Source of the DNA: Lenzites betulinus
Taxonomy: Eukaryota; Basidiomycota; Agaricomycetes; Polyporales; Polyporaceae
NCBI GenBank assembly: GCA_022264855.1
Contig: JABYQU010000058.1
Coordinates: 158,021 to 222,020, forward strand
Reading direction: 5' to 3'
Length of the DNA: 64,000 nucleotides
The position numbers and the translations under genes were made by a program. Of this stretch, positions 34,247 through 46,056 are shown piece by piece; positions within the stretch are counted from its first letter, which is position 1, and the number at the start of each line of letters is the position of its first letter. The notes beneath the pieces are model-generated. The model saw only the letters and a list, made by a program, of their open reading frames with translations. It was not told the DNA's origin and ran no database searches.

Positions 34247-36733
34247 ATGGCACCAAAAAACGCTCATCATGATACTTCAGTCAAACGCAAACAACGCAAA
34301 AAACACTCATCAGCTCAATCTGCGCACTCGCCTATCCCTCAGAAGATTTCTCGCCCTAAAGGACAACCTGGCCGCAACAAGAACGGGTTTTCAATCATAG
34401 ATGCAATGGGACTTACAGAGAACAAGGAGCGCTATTCTCAAATGCTTGTGCGTTCTATCTCTCGCTTTTGTAGTGCCGTTCACTAACCAGAGTGTTCCGT
34501 AATGGCGACACAATTTGCAAAGTCACACATACGCTCCCTCTCTCACAAATACCTTGATGTGTACCAATCATACCGCGAACAAGACCCAGACAGGATTACT
34601 CTTGTTGTACAACAGGTCAGTCTCCCGCATATAATCTGGTCGGTGATTATATTATGATTTGTGCGTGCAAGGTGTATGTAAAATATCCGAGCCTTGAGAG
34701 AAAGTACAAAGGTGGATGGCCTATCCGCGCAATGCTGCAACAGTTCTTGTTAAACTCGAAAAGCCGCCAAAAACGTAACATGTTTCGTTCGAGCTCCCTC
34801 CCATCACGTTCTGTGAGCCCTATGACTGTATCTACTTCACCGACACCGCCAAGTTCCCCCAAACCCTCACACCCTGCATCAAACAAGAAACGGACGCAGA
34901 CCAAGGGTACGCATACGCCAAAATAAGTATATATTGCTGCATATACTCATACCCGAGCTTACAGGAGCACGCCAAGTCGGACATGCAATCAATGCCGCGA
35001 CAGAAACCGCACAAGCCAATCCCTCTTCGCTGAGAATCACCATACCCCCGCACAAGTCACGCCCTTGCTTGCCCAGTACTCAATCCAAGTCACCGACACC
35101 TTCCGCTCCCGCAAGAGGCCCGAGAGCCTGGGTACGTCTGATTATATGCTCATACACTCGTTTCATAGCACGTCTCACAACTCTGCATTTTATAGCCCTC
35201 TCCGGAGCCCCTGTATGGGACACAGATCGTCCCCGAACTTCCACCACGCAATCCTGACATGGACGGCCCATCTGGAGCGACTGTCATGCAGGAACTCGAC
35301 AATGACCTGTATGACTTCACCAAGGCTGACGACACAGACCCTATTGAGTGCCCGAATATGGGCTGTTTTGATCAGATTCCCCCATTGCCTGGACCGCAGT
35401 TACAGCGTCTTCTCAAGAACCGTCGCCGTATACTTCTCAAGGGGAAGCTGTGCCCCCAGTCTGCTGATATCATTGTGCTAAACAGTGCAATCTGCAAAGC
35501 CATTGACTACGAGGTGGAACTTCTCCCAGAGGCACGCGATTTAGGTTGGCCCATCGCTTTCGATGGCAAGGTGCTCGCCGCTCGTGTCAGGCTACTCAAG
35601 ACAACACTCGAACACGCTGTTAGGCGACCCAAGAGCACCTTCATATGGTCTCTGCTGGACGCTAGGCCAGGCGAGGGCACGCTCAATCAAATTGCGAAGA
35701 CCTTCGAGTGCAACCCGGCTGCCGCCTCTCTCCAGGATGTCTTTGAGGCATTCCGTGGGGGATAGTAAGTCCACTGTTCGTCTCCAAGGCCATATCTGAC
35801 TAATGCTGTTCCAGCTATGGCGAACAGGGGGAAGTAATCGTCTCGAGCACCCTGGACGTCCTTTTCCCCGAATGGGAGCTTTAAGACAACTCTCTTCTAG
35901 CAACCTACGCTCCGTTCTCCGTCAAAGGCTTTGTACGATTCATTCTTATACCCCAATGCACGTTGCACCTTATAGCTGAGGACTTGAGCGCTTCCCCACA
36001 TTCCGATGGTGCTGATGTGCCCCTTCATGAGGCTTTCCAAGTGATGCAAGCAAGTGCCGCATACAGTTATGCACACTTTCGGCTTGAGGACGCCGATGAA
36101 GACGACCTGGAAGCCCCCAGCGGTGCCACGACAGCCCACGCGGTGCTTCAGGAGAACCTCAAGATCCTTCGCGAGCTACGAGATGCCCACACAAGTCGTG
36201 CATCTCCGCATCCTGAGGTTTGTCTTTCATCCAAAGCCAGCAACCGTCTGATGACCTTGTTAACTTTAGCGCCCGTTGGTATCAAGCGCCTCCGCTCGGT
36301 CCGAACAGCGATCGATAGATTAGATCGAGTTCCCTTATATACATGGCTCTGAAATGTATGTACGGTACGCGTTTGCAACGAGACCCCCATCCCCATCGCT
36401 CTCTCTGTCGGTCTCAAGCCAAGCGCGCCGCTCAACGTCCCTGCGGCAGCCCCGAAACTTCACAGACCTGACTACAATCTCCGACAGTCTGACACGGACT
36501 CTCACGCCGTCGCCTCTGGATCCTCAGTCAACTTACCCGCAAGGCCAGTGCCAAAAGCGCGCCCACGGAAACGTGTCGTGTCTATGGCAGATTTCACAGT
36601 AGTAAGTCCCATACCAACTGATAGCGCTCAGGCTGGCGCGAGAGCAGCTGACAATTTCACTTCTGCTGGCTCGTCCTATTCGCAGCCCACTGCGTCCCGT
36701 AAAGAACCCAAAACCCGCCCGCCAGGGAAGTGA
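34247..36733 (+). CDS. RTC4-like domain protein carried by the transposon
   Basis: A multi-exon gene divergent from the transposase, 210 bp away. The first exon from ATG 34247 is basic (KRKQRKKH, RPKGQPGRNKNGF). The next exons give FAKSHIRSLSHKYLDVYQSY and VKYPSLERKYKGGWPIRAML, then Ser/Pro-rich linkers. The core domain follows at about 35300-35770: CPNMGCFDQIPPLPGPQLQRLL, a helix, ICKAIDYEVELLPEARDLGWP and FIWSLLDARPGEG. After an intron come YGEQGEVIVSSTLDVLFPEWEL and then FVRFILIPQCTLHLIAEDL. These match the RTC4 (restriction of telomere capping 4)-like domain by pattern. The C-terminal tail is basic (VPKARPRKRVVSMADF) and ends at 36733. Function in the transposon is unknown; a DNA- or chromatin-binding accessory role is only an inference. 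Exon edges between 34900 and 35250 are uncertain. Confidence 0.65.
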
Positions 36734-37544
36734 AGGCGGCTACGTAGCACACAGTGCAACGTCTCGAGTCCCACGACGCTTCTGTTGTCTGCAGCGCTTG
36801 ACGACTCTGATCCTCTTCGGCTCCCACCATGGCTACCATCTCTTGTTCTCGCACCAAGTCTCTGTTCCCTGCTGATCAACTTGGAGCCTCGATTCACACC
36901 TGCTGCGCTGGACCTGCCCCATGCCTGTCCCCACATCAGTGCCCCCGTTGTCCCGTCCCTCTGTGGCTTCGCTTCAAGTTTACCTCGCTCTTTGCTCTTA
37001 CCCAGCGCCACTTCGTCGACCCCTGCTCCCCCTCCATTCTATCAGAAGGCATGACATCATCCGTGGCGTCCGGGACATCGCCTGTTCGAGGGCTCGAGGA
37101 CTTCGAGAAGGTGTAGCACTGCCCGCAGATTATGATGGCCTTGGTATGTGTGTACGTTCCGTCTAAATCTAGTAGGATGCGCATGAGAGCGGCCTACGGC
37201 CTCGACGCTCGTATGTCTGTGTTAATAGAATGTCCTGAGATGCTCTCCATCTACCGTGAGATGTGTGACGGTTTCCGCCAGCCAGGAAGCTTTGAATCGC
37301 ACTGTGTAAAACATTGACCACGTAACCGTTTCGAATGCCTTTTTCAAGTGATATAGTGTTTGGAACAGTGGAAAAGAGAGTTTTTTTGGCACCCTTTAAT
37401 GTTTTGAACACTGATCCGGTGCCAAATCATTGTTCTGGACACTTCGTTCTGTAGCGAGTACAAGCAAGATACTGTTCGGAACAGTACCAGCGACCACTGT
37501 TATGCACAAGGTAAAACCCCGTGGAAAACACTGAATGTGTCAGC
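36734..37544. other. Right sub-terminal region of the CACTA element
   Basis: It runs from the RTC4-like stop to the terminal inverted repeat. The first 380 bp are GC-rich without a convincing gene. The last 250 bp are AT-rich with repeated ggaacagt/aacactg units, as expected for transposase-binding sub-terminal repeats. Confidence 0.5.
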
Positions 37545-37585
37545 GTTGTTAACACCTTTTTCTAATGTATCTACTATCCACAGTG
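37545..37585 (-). repeat. Right terminal inverted repeat of the CACTA element
   Basis: Read on the minus strand it begins CACTGTGGATAGTAGATAC and matches the left end. TTTC follows at 37586-37589. Confidence 0.88.
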
Positions 37586-37792
37586 TTTCACGGCCTCGTC
37601 GGAGCCGCCCATGCTCCCAACCTACCAGTAGAGGTAGTAATCAGTAAACATCCTGCAAACATGATCATATGCATTGCGCTTCCTTACGAGGTAATGAGCA
37701 AAGACACCCTTCAGCTCCTCATTCACGGCAGGCAGAAGTTGCGCGAGTATAACTAAAGGGCCGAGGACGGAGGCTGCTAGAAGATGAACCAT
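37586..37792 (-). pseudogene. GH71 alpha-1,3-glucanase copy A, 5' fragment
   Basis: ATG at 37792 begins a signal peptide (MVHLLAASVLGPLVILAQLL), followed by LKGVFAHYL and an intron (37687-37622, GTAAGG...TAG). Exon 2 then starts VGSMGGSDEAVK and is cut by the CACTA element. The next codon, GAC, lies at 22121, giving DEAVKDVQDAKQ across the gap. The intact paralogue has the same first intron position and the matching ASEAIKDVQDAKQ. Confidence 0.9.
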
Positions 37793-39357
37793 GTTCGGAG
37801 CGGGGGTTGGAGCTTGACACCAGTGGCGTCCTCCGTAATTAAGCAAGCCCGGAGGGCGATTGAGGGCTCCATATCGAGACACTCGGAGAGATAGAGACGA
37901 TCACGAGCCATCGAAGCAACCCACTGCGCAATGTGCCTCGGTCAAACAGTGATACTTACTGTACCATAGCGAGCGATGTCACATCGTTTTACCACAGCTC
38001 AGTAAATGAGCTGAAGTGTGATGAATGCATGTAGACTATTCCTGGAAGGAAGATGATTTGAGCTGTCCTATACGAAGACATTGATATCCATGCACGCCGT
38101 CGAAGGTGATATGCCCTGTGATGGCACTGTATACCAGAGAGTCATCTGGCCGGGAGATACACGCGGTACCTCAACTTCTTGACTGTCAAGTTGGATGCAT
38201 TTAGTCTTTTGCGGTGGTGACGTCGATCTGGACAAATATCCTCCCAGATGAATGATACGCAAACACTGAGAGCAAAGTCCCATGTTTTCATCAACAACAT
38301 CTTGATAACATTGATTAAACAGATTAATTGCGAGTTCAATGTTCACGCCCAAAACATGGGCAAAATGTGTATGATATCATTCCAGATGTTATCACTATGT
38401 TTTCATCATGTTCTATGCCGGGGAATGGTAATCACTTTCAAAATATTCTGGCAATGTTACCATCCGGAACAGGGCTGATTTATTCCCACTTTGTTCATGA
38501 TGATGTTGGTATAGATTGGAGTAAAACATAGCAAAAGAACACGGATTATGTAAGCGGCCACAATGTTCAAAATGGCATATGTATTTTATCTGCATATCAC
38601 ACCAGAAAACACAGCAGGGATGTTTGATATGTTTTCTCTATGCACAACGCACGAGACATTCTCAAAACACGGTTAAAGAATAATCGATGTTCTCCACCCA
38701 TTTTGCCCTCAGACATGAGATCGAACATTGAGAAATAATCCATAAAATGCCAGATATGTTGTCCACAAAAACACGGTAAAGACATAGGTGAATTAATCAA
38801 TCTGTTTACACCATGTTCTTCCTATGTTTGTCATCCAAACATGGATCTTTGCCCTCAGTGAAAGAACACACGCACGTCGCACTGAGCTTGGTTCGTATGG
38901 CAGCTTAGGAAGCCTGATGTTCACTGGACAGGATCCAGGCGCTGCGGGGTGATGCAATATTGCTACTAGCTATAGTATCCTGCATACGACGTCGATGGTC
39001 ACGGTTTCGGAGCCAAAGCCAGGGAGGCTGTGTAGTAGCACTCACGTCCCACGTGGGCGTAGTAGCGATCGAATCTGGGCCCCTAGCGATTAGATAAGAT
39101 GGATCGTTGAACGGGCACTCAGTATGTTTTTAATCCAGCACATGAGTCTACTTCATGACTCTAAACTGCATTACTGAGTACGTATTCGTTCGTGTTGTTT
39201 GCTTAGGTTGCGCGGAAACGGGTCAACTATCATCATAGTCGACTTCGGAAATTCCATCGTGCACTGTACAGGGCTAGCTGGTTTCAATGGGGCGAGCAAT
39301 GCATATGCGTGCAGTGACATGACCCAGTACGCCGGAGATACTTGCGACACTTTATAC
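37793..39357. other. Intergenic region between the GH71 copies, with an AT-rich island
   Basis: No gene is seen. From about 38240 to 38880 the sequence is far richer in A and T than its surroundings and repeats words such as atgttttcatc, aacat and aaaacacgg in both orientations. This may be a decayed non-autonomous element. I could not find clear inverted termini or target duplications. Confidence 0.45.
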
Positions 39358-40823
39358 TTACGAGATGTCCGCAACCTCGTAGTTAAAATTACAAACACCG
39401 TCCGTCTCGCCAACTACATCCTTCGTACCGTCGCCCGCTCCAATGATGCTCCCGTCAGCGGCAACGAGCTCGACGCGCTGCGGGCCCAGCTGGATCGGCA
39501 CCGTCGCCGCGTTCAGCCCTGGCGTGGTCGGCAGCGTTGCGGTGACGCTCCCGCCGCTGAGCACGCGCACAGTCACCCCGGTCGAGTTCGCCGGGAGAAG
39601 CACGGCGAAGCTCAGCTCGTCCACCGCGTTCTGCGCGCCGTCCGGCTTCCCGAGCGCGTCGTTCGGGCATTTCGCGGTGAGGAGAAGGGGGCGGTACCAG
39701 AACGCGCCAGCGAACTCGCCGAAGGGGACGACATCGGCTGCGCTCGTCTTGTTGTTCTTGTACGCGACGATGAACGGGGCGAGGACGTTCTGCCAGGCGG
39801 TGTGGTTGAACCCGTCGGCGTACGCCTGGATGGCGGGCGAACCTGCGATCGGCTCGGGGAAGATGTTGCCGATGAAGTGGCTCTCCCCCGAGTCGTTCCA
39901 GGTGATGATCTCCACGAAGTCAGGTTGAAGCTCGAGTACTTGGCCGATGCGCTGAGCAAGGTTCAGCCCACCCAGGCGGTAGAAGTTCTGGTTGGCGTCG
40001 ATGTGCTTGAACTGGAACGAGGAGAGCGCTGCCGCAATATCAGTTTTGAGCCCCAGTTTAGGGATATCATGATCACTCACGCATCATGTAGACCTTTCCG
40101 GCTGCGTGAGCGTTGGTCAGGCCAGTCTGGTCCTTCGCGGAGCTGACATTGACATGTCCCTCGGGCACCTCGGGCCAAGCGGACTCCCAGCTGAAGACGC
40201 CATCGAGAACGGTGAAGTCCTGAAAGAACTGGGCGTCGTATGTTCCGCCGAGCTGGTTGTTAAAGTCGTCGAAGTCTGGCACGAAGAACGGATTTACGCC
40301 CGAGTTGGCGAGGACGTCCTTGAACTGGGTCTGCCAGCCTTCGTTGGGGGTGCTCTGCCCGAAGGCTACGTTTCCGCCGTCGAACGTGCTGACGAAGGGC
40401 CGGCCCCCGTGAAAGTAGTACGCAGTGCTGTTTTGGTATTGCAGTAGGAGCGGAATGAACGTGGATGGGTCGGTGAGCGTAGTCATGTCGAAAGAGAAAA
40501 AGAGCTTGAAGTTATTCGTCTCGGCTGCGCTGAAGAGCAGTTGGATCGCGTTCGTAGCGAACGACGCTGTCGCGTCCTGCACATTGAGAGCGAAGGCATC
40601 CAGCCCCATTTGCTTCGCGTCCTGAACGTCTTTAATGGCCTCAGACGCATCACCTAAGGAACCAATCTGAAAAGACGCATGTTAGTGAAGGGGCCTCGGG
40701 GCTATGATCTGGTTCACTTACGAGGTAGTGCCCGAAAACACCTTTCAAGTCGGCCTTAGCATGGTCGACAAGGGAGGCAATGGCACCAAGAATCAATAAC
40801 GCAGTTCTTCCAGAGAGGCGCAT
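39358..40823 (-). CDS. Secreted GH71 endo-alpha-1,3-glucanase (mutanase type), intact copy
   Basis: Hydrolyses alpha-1,3-glucan, a fungal cell-wall polymer, outside the cell. The three exons are 40823-40722, 40666-40081 and 40028-39358, totalling 1359 nt and 452 residues. Residues 1-24 form a signal peptide (MRLSGRTALLILGAIASLV), and LKGVFGHYLIGSLGDASEAIKDVQDAKQ follows across the first splice. Core family motifs are GLDAFALNVQD, KLFFSFDMT, FVSTFDGG, PFFVPDFDDF, VFSWESAWPE and EIITWNDSGESHFIGNI. The Asp residues in PDFDDF are candidate catalytic-site residues, by family analogy. The C-terminal part has a beta-rich segment and ends CNFNYEVADIS. It stands in tandem with the disrupted copy A, 1.5 kb downstream on the same strand. 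Confidence 0.93.
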
Positions 40824-40882
40824 ATTGGTTGAGAATGAAGGAGGAGTTTGGGTATGACGGGGCTGCCGGCGTTCTCGCTATA

Positions 40883-40890
40883 CTTATATG
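40883..40890 (-). promoter_or_regulatory. TATA-like box of the intact GH71 gene
   Basis: The minus strand reads catataag about 60 bp before the start codon at 40823. Confidence 0.4.
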
Positions 40891-42778
40891 AACGAGCGTG
40901 GTGCATTGCGGTCCAATTAAACGACAGTATAGGTTAACTTAAAACTTGCGCATCAATACTAGACAGGTGATGGTGATGTGGACAAGACATACCCGAAAAT
41001 CATAGCCTACTGGGAATAACGACGCCCTGAGGTGTCGAGGGCGAGCACTGCAAGACAACGCTTTCGTTGGGTGTTCGAGGCTACTGGGATCTTTCGAGTA
41101 GCATGGCACTCAAGTGGGCGGCATCGACACTGCGAGCTGTCGGTGGCCCTAACAGTCAACTTCTGTAATTAGTTGTCATCTGCTTCGATCGCGCAGCAGA
41201 TCTCCACAGGAAAATCCGGGCCGTCCGAGTGAATGGCAGGATCATTAGTAGTACTGCGAATCACTGCCACCTTCATGTATCCGTGTTAGTGCACATCGTC
41301 ACAGATACCCCACCGCCTCATTCCCGCTCTCAAGCAAGTAAAGCCGTTGATAAGACCAGCTTGAGCCCATGTTAGAACTCCCGGTTGCGTCCAGTCTTGT
41401 TTTTTGTATCTGCTAAAAGGCTCACTGTGAATATATCCACAGTGATCGTTGTTCTGTCACGGCACTGAGCGTATTTCGAGAGTTAGGCAACCTCCAATTG
41501 CAACACTCGAGACTTCATGAAGTCTACAAATCGCGCCACTTTGTGAGAGTGATGTTCTGCGGATAGAGCATAGGAGTCCATGCACGGTGTCCTGTAGTCC
41601 TTCATATGACCTATACACGCACTGCCGTGATGATCAGCAAGATGTTACCCTGGCATGGCTCGTAGAACATCTCACCGACATCAAACAGCTCGTATCTTTC
41701 ACTGTGGTTCGTGGGGGGACAGGGGACTCTCCGAATCCCCATATCCGGTCACATGGGATATTGGAGGGCGTAAACTTGCATGACGCCCCCGGCGTCGTAG
41801 TTGACTGCACATAGCACTAACTCCTCCACAAATTGAATATCAAGCCACCTCAAGCGCCGCAGGATCGCTGTGCAATGGCACGTAGGCGGCCACGGAGTCT
41901 AGTAGGGAAAGTAACAAGTATTCCTCGACGAACCTAGGCGGAGAACAGACGTCAGCGCGCTCGCAGTGCGTTTTGGACAGCGTGGAACGCACCTCGATGC
42001 TCTTGTCTCCTGATCCATCACGGCTGTAATTACGCCCCCATTCGTGAGTCTATACAAAGACGCACCGACATATCCGAGCCAAGACCTCTTCTGGGCGCCG
42101 AGATGATCTTCTCCCCTTCGCGGGGATAGAGAACAAATGAAAGAACATACCCTTCTATCGGGCACTAGTACTCCCACGAGCGAAGCACTATATCACGCAG
42201 ACTGTCAGAATGCGAGAGGAATCCGAATCCGAAGAGCAGCATCGGAGATGGATTGGAACGGGGGGTCGTAATCATAACGGGGTCGTGAGCGTGGCGAGAG
42301 TACCGTGGGGGCAGCGGACGTAGTAAGTAGTAATAGATACAACACAGGACCTGAATCCAGGGTTAGGAATGTGGAATAGCTGAGGGGGGCGTCGCAGGAG
42401 GTTTCGCAAAGGGGGAGGACGGAGGTAGCACAAGGGGTATGCCCCGCCCAGGAGGTATCGCAAGGGGTAAGGGGAGGATGTGAGCGGGGCGGCGTGGGGA
42501 TAAGAGAGGATAAGGAAGTATGAATGCGGAGTAGAGTTAGGAGGAAATGTAGGGAATAACTTCATGTCAAAAGGCAAATGGCAACGAGATACGAGACAGC
42601 AGACGGGAGCATCGGCCATCGACCGTCGGCCTGTCGCCGACGACCGCTCTAGGTGAGCGTGCGCAGATAAATGGAAGAAAAAGCAAAGCAAAGCAATCAC
42701 GAACAGATCACAGCATGAGCCAGGTGCCGTCAGCTCGACCACGAACTAATCATCCGAAGGGAGGGGGGTAGGAAGTCA
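40891..42778. other. Intergenic region
   Basis: About 1.9 kb without a supported gene. Open frames are short and lack protein-like composition. A purine-rich strand bias (many ggagg and gaggg runs) appears at 42380-42540 near the 3' end of the next gene. Confidence 0.5.
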
Positions 42779-45700
42779 CTACCATGGCGCGTCTTCGCGC
42801 ATCCGTCTGTCCATCCACGGCTGGTCCTGTGCGCCGCGCCACGGCAACCGCGGGAGATGCATGGCCGCACCTGTGATAGGGTCCGTCTGTGTTGTCGTCA
42901 CGCTCTCGTCCGACAAGCTATCCTGCGTGCCCCGCGTCCCCGTTGAGGTCACCGTACCTGTTACAGTGGCAGATAACGAACGACCCCCGAGAGGCAAAGG
43001 GCCCTCTGCGTAATACGCAGGCGGGAGCTCCAAGATGTTGTCCCCGTGCGTCAGCGCCGGGGGTGGGGGAATGCTTGGGAACCTTCCGCCGAAAGCGGAC
43101 AACGGCGGGGGCATCACCTCGCCGACCTCTGCACGACGCCGACGGCGGTCGTCAGAAGATATCGAACTGGAGTGCGTGAGGGACCCGCCACTGCTGCCCG
43201 TTGGGCCACGAGAGTGCGAGTGAGAGGAGGCGGTGGGGCGGGACGAGCCGGAGCTAGTAAGCGTGTGTCGGGTCGACGCTGGAGCAGAGCCCGCCGGGTT
43301 CGTGGACGAGTGAGGGCTCAAATGAGAGCGCATGGAATGCAGCGACCCGCGTTCGGACTGTAGTGAATCCCGAGGCTGAACAACCATCGGCTGTGGAACA
43401 GAATGAGCATCACAACTGTAGGACGAAACAATGGTGATTACTCACGACAACACCAAAGGTCGTCCTGCGGCCTTCAGGCGGACGGAAACCGCCTGCCAAG
43501 CTCAGCCATCCATTGTCAGCCGATGGTGGCGCATCCTCTAAGATGTCAATGCCGATGTGTGACGTGCTGTCTGTCGCAGGACTAGGCGAGCTGCTCGCAT
43601 GCGAGTCGCGCCACACTCTCGGGATCGGAAGCGGGACAAGACCAGGAGGGAACGTCGGACGAGACGATGCCGCGCTAAACGGAGATGCGGGCCTAGGGGC
43701 GGGAATATCGAGCACATCCACATCGGTGTACTCGTCCACCGTGTGTGCCCGCGACAGAGGCGTCTCTTCATAGGCGGGAGGATCAGCTGAACCGCTTGCG
43801 TGCTCATGAAGTGTCGATGATGAACCTTGGACCTCGTGCGCGAGCGGCGACGGCTGCATGTGTTGTTGTGGGACAGGGGGCACAGGGGGGATGGGCATAG
43901 AACCAGAGACCGGGGTTCCTGCGGAAGACCGTGTACCCATCGAGCTGGCAGGCCGTGATTGAGCATCAAAGAAGAGCGTATTCCCACTGGCCGCACTTCT
44001 TGCGCTGACGCTGGAAATGGGACGTTCTCCTGCTGTACCGAATCCAAGTCCAGAGTCGTGCCTAAGCCGTCTTCCAAGGCTGTCCGCCGCGGGGGGTTCG
44101 AGGGGAGATGCGCGCGCGACTGATCCAGGGCGCGAATGTGATCCCGTTCTCGACTGGGAGCCATTGCGAGAGTGTCGCGGAGGTGTCCGAGTGTACGGGT
44201 CACTCGTAGCGGCCGCGGCCGTCGCGGGATCAGCGTACGAAATGGGCCGCGAGTCTGTTCCCAGGAAGGACATGCGCTTAAACCAGCTGAGGCGTCCCAG
44301 ATTCGCCAGACGGTCAAGGGCAAGCACAGATGGGGGCGTTGCGCTTGAGCTTGAAGCACCGGCCTCGGCAGGCGGATTGATGCGACTGACTTTGACACGG
44401 CGGGCGGTGAGCAGCTCAGCTCCTTCTTCCTGAGGGTCCGTTCCGATGCTGCCGAGAGACTTCTCAGACATCAAAGAGCGTGCCTCTTTTGACTTTTGCG
44501 ACCGGAGCGAAGGATGAGTGGACATTCGGCGTGTGGCAGCACCAATGCTGTCTGCGTTTAACCGTGGGGGAGGTATGAGTGGCGACTCCGCTTCATTGGA
44601 CGTACTGGGCTCGACGACACGGATGCTGGCGTAAGGTGGGACATCAGAGAGCTCTTCTTCCAGGCGCAGTTGGGCTTCGGGTGAAATGATATGACCACCG
44701 CCCATCTTCCGACCGGAGTGGTGTGTCGAGATGGAACCTGTCCGTGCAGCGGCCGGGAGGCTTACGAGCGTGTCTGTGTCCGTGCGCGTCTGAGCCATGT
44801 CTGTACCGCCGCTGCGGGCACTACGGCGAGTCAAGAACGGATCGTCTTCCTCGCCACTGCCGCGCGGAGAGCCATCTCCAGGAGTGTGCCGCCCGTTTTC
44901 AATGCCTTGATCAGGATCTACCATCTCCCAACCGGTCCATATGGGAGTCTGTCGGTGCCCGCCGCGAGACAGCAGCGAGAATAGCGTCGTCTGTCGGTTC
45001 CAGAAACTTGAAGAGGATGTATCATGAGGGGCATCACGACGGCGACGATTTGATCGTAGTAGGAAGATGATGGCAATGAGAACGAGAAGTAATAAAGTCC
45101 CAAGGACGCTGCCGAGGATCGCACCAAGCGCTGAAGGCGAGATCCCGTGAGATGCTGCTGCCGCTACTGCAGCAGTACTCGATGTGGCGGGTGACGCGCT
45201 GGAAGTCGATGCGATACTACTCGTTGGAGGCGCCGAGGAAGTGGCCAGTGTAGATGTAGCAGTAGCAGAGGTCGAAGACGTAGAAGGAGCAGGTGATGAG
45301 GAAGTGGCAGGGGAAGCGGTCGAGGAAGTTATAGGAGCAGAGCTTGTAGGTGTAGGGGTAGCTGTCGCTGTAGTGGGGATGGTACTTGTTGAAGGTGGCG
45401 GGGTCAAGCCACCGTATGTCCAAACACCATCGGTGCCCAGAGGGATCTTTGGTAAATGTTAGATGTGAGCTTTCAGGTACACAACAGTCGTGCAGAGTGA
45501 AAAGAAGCGTAGAACATCGTGTCTTAGCGACGCTTCATCCGTCTCGTTAAGAAAGCGGGCCGACGGTACCGCATACGTATACACGAACTATCCTTTCTAT
45601 ATGCCATTCTGTTTCCTAAATGGCAGCAGCATCCTCGCGCAATTTTCTGAACAATCAGGCAGTGGCCCACGCCTGCAAAAGCGATGTACCGGGCAAACCG

Positions 45701-46056
45701 AGCGGCTTCAGCAAGGATGCTAGGTGAAACAGTGCTTTGCATTCAAGCTACACGGACGTACGCACAACGTCATGTCCGTGGCGATAGTCGACAGCCTGAA
45801 TACCTCGCACCAGACGCATGTCCACCACAACACGTGCTGGATCAGAAACGAGGCGAGCAGGCCGCGAACCACCCGCCCCGTTCCTCCACCAACATGCAGA
45901 CACGAGCATAGAGAAACGAGGACTCACACTCGGACCGAAGTACGTGAGAGGCAGCCTGAGGATTTCGGATGACGTCGAGACACTCCCGTCGGGCAGGGTG
46001 ACGAGGGTGGTCGAGAGCGTGAGCCACGAGGGCAGCACCTGGGTGGGCGCAGCCAT
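42779..46056 (-). CDS. Ser/Thr-rich single-pass membrane protein with PPxY motifs
   Basis: The first exon begins at ATG 46056 (MAAPTQVLPSWLTLSTTLVT) and likely ends at the donor near 45927 after LPLTYFGPS. The long second exon enters near 45452 (IPLGTDGVWTYGGL) and codes for a dense Ser/Thr/Ala stalk, then one transmembrane helix (LGAILGSVLGTLLLLVLIAI) with RRRR behind it. A Ser/Pro-rich cytosolic tail of about 500 residues follows. A last exon from about 43387 to 42779 continues the tail and ends REDAPW. Two PPxY-type motifs (DPPAYEE and LPPAYY) suggest binding of a Nedd4/Rsp5-type ubiquitin ligase through WW domains. No signal peptide is obvious in exon 1 and an extra exon in the 475-bp intron cannot be excluded. 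Architecture resembles the gene at 812-2533. Function is unknown; a surface sensor or trafficking adaptor is an inference. Confidence 0.7.

Larger units (their letters stand above)
22126..37585 (-). mobile_element. CACTA-superfamily (Tnp2/Plavaka-like) DNA transposon with nested copia
   Basis: The ends are imperfect inverted repeats starting CACTGTGGATAGTA (22126-22166 and 37545-37585, 35 of 41 bases matching, first 14 identical), flanked by TTTC duplications. It carries a Tnp2-type transposase on the minus strand and an RTC4-like gene on the plus strand, head to head with a gap of about 210 bp. A 6.38-kb copia element is inserted in the transposase gene; without it and its 5-bp duplication the transposon is about 9.1 kb. 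Sub-terminal regions are AT-rich with repeated short motifs: cattgaaaaaa on the left, ggaacagt on the right. It split the GH71 gene. CACTA elements usually make 2-3 bp duplications, so a 4-bp one is slightly odd; TTT plus an extra terminal C is an alternative reading. Confidence 0.9.

Noticed and set aside
37586..37792. Independent small secreted protein gene at 37622-37882
   Set aside because: Its signal peptide and first exon match the intact GH71 gene and splice into the GH71 frame that resumes at 22121.
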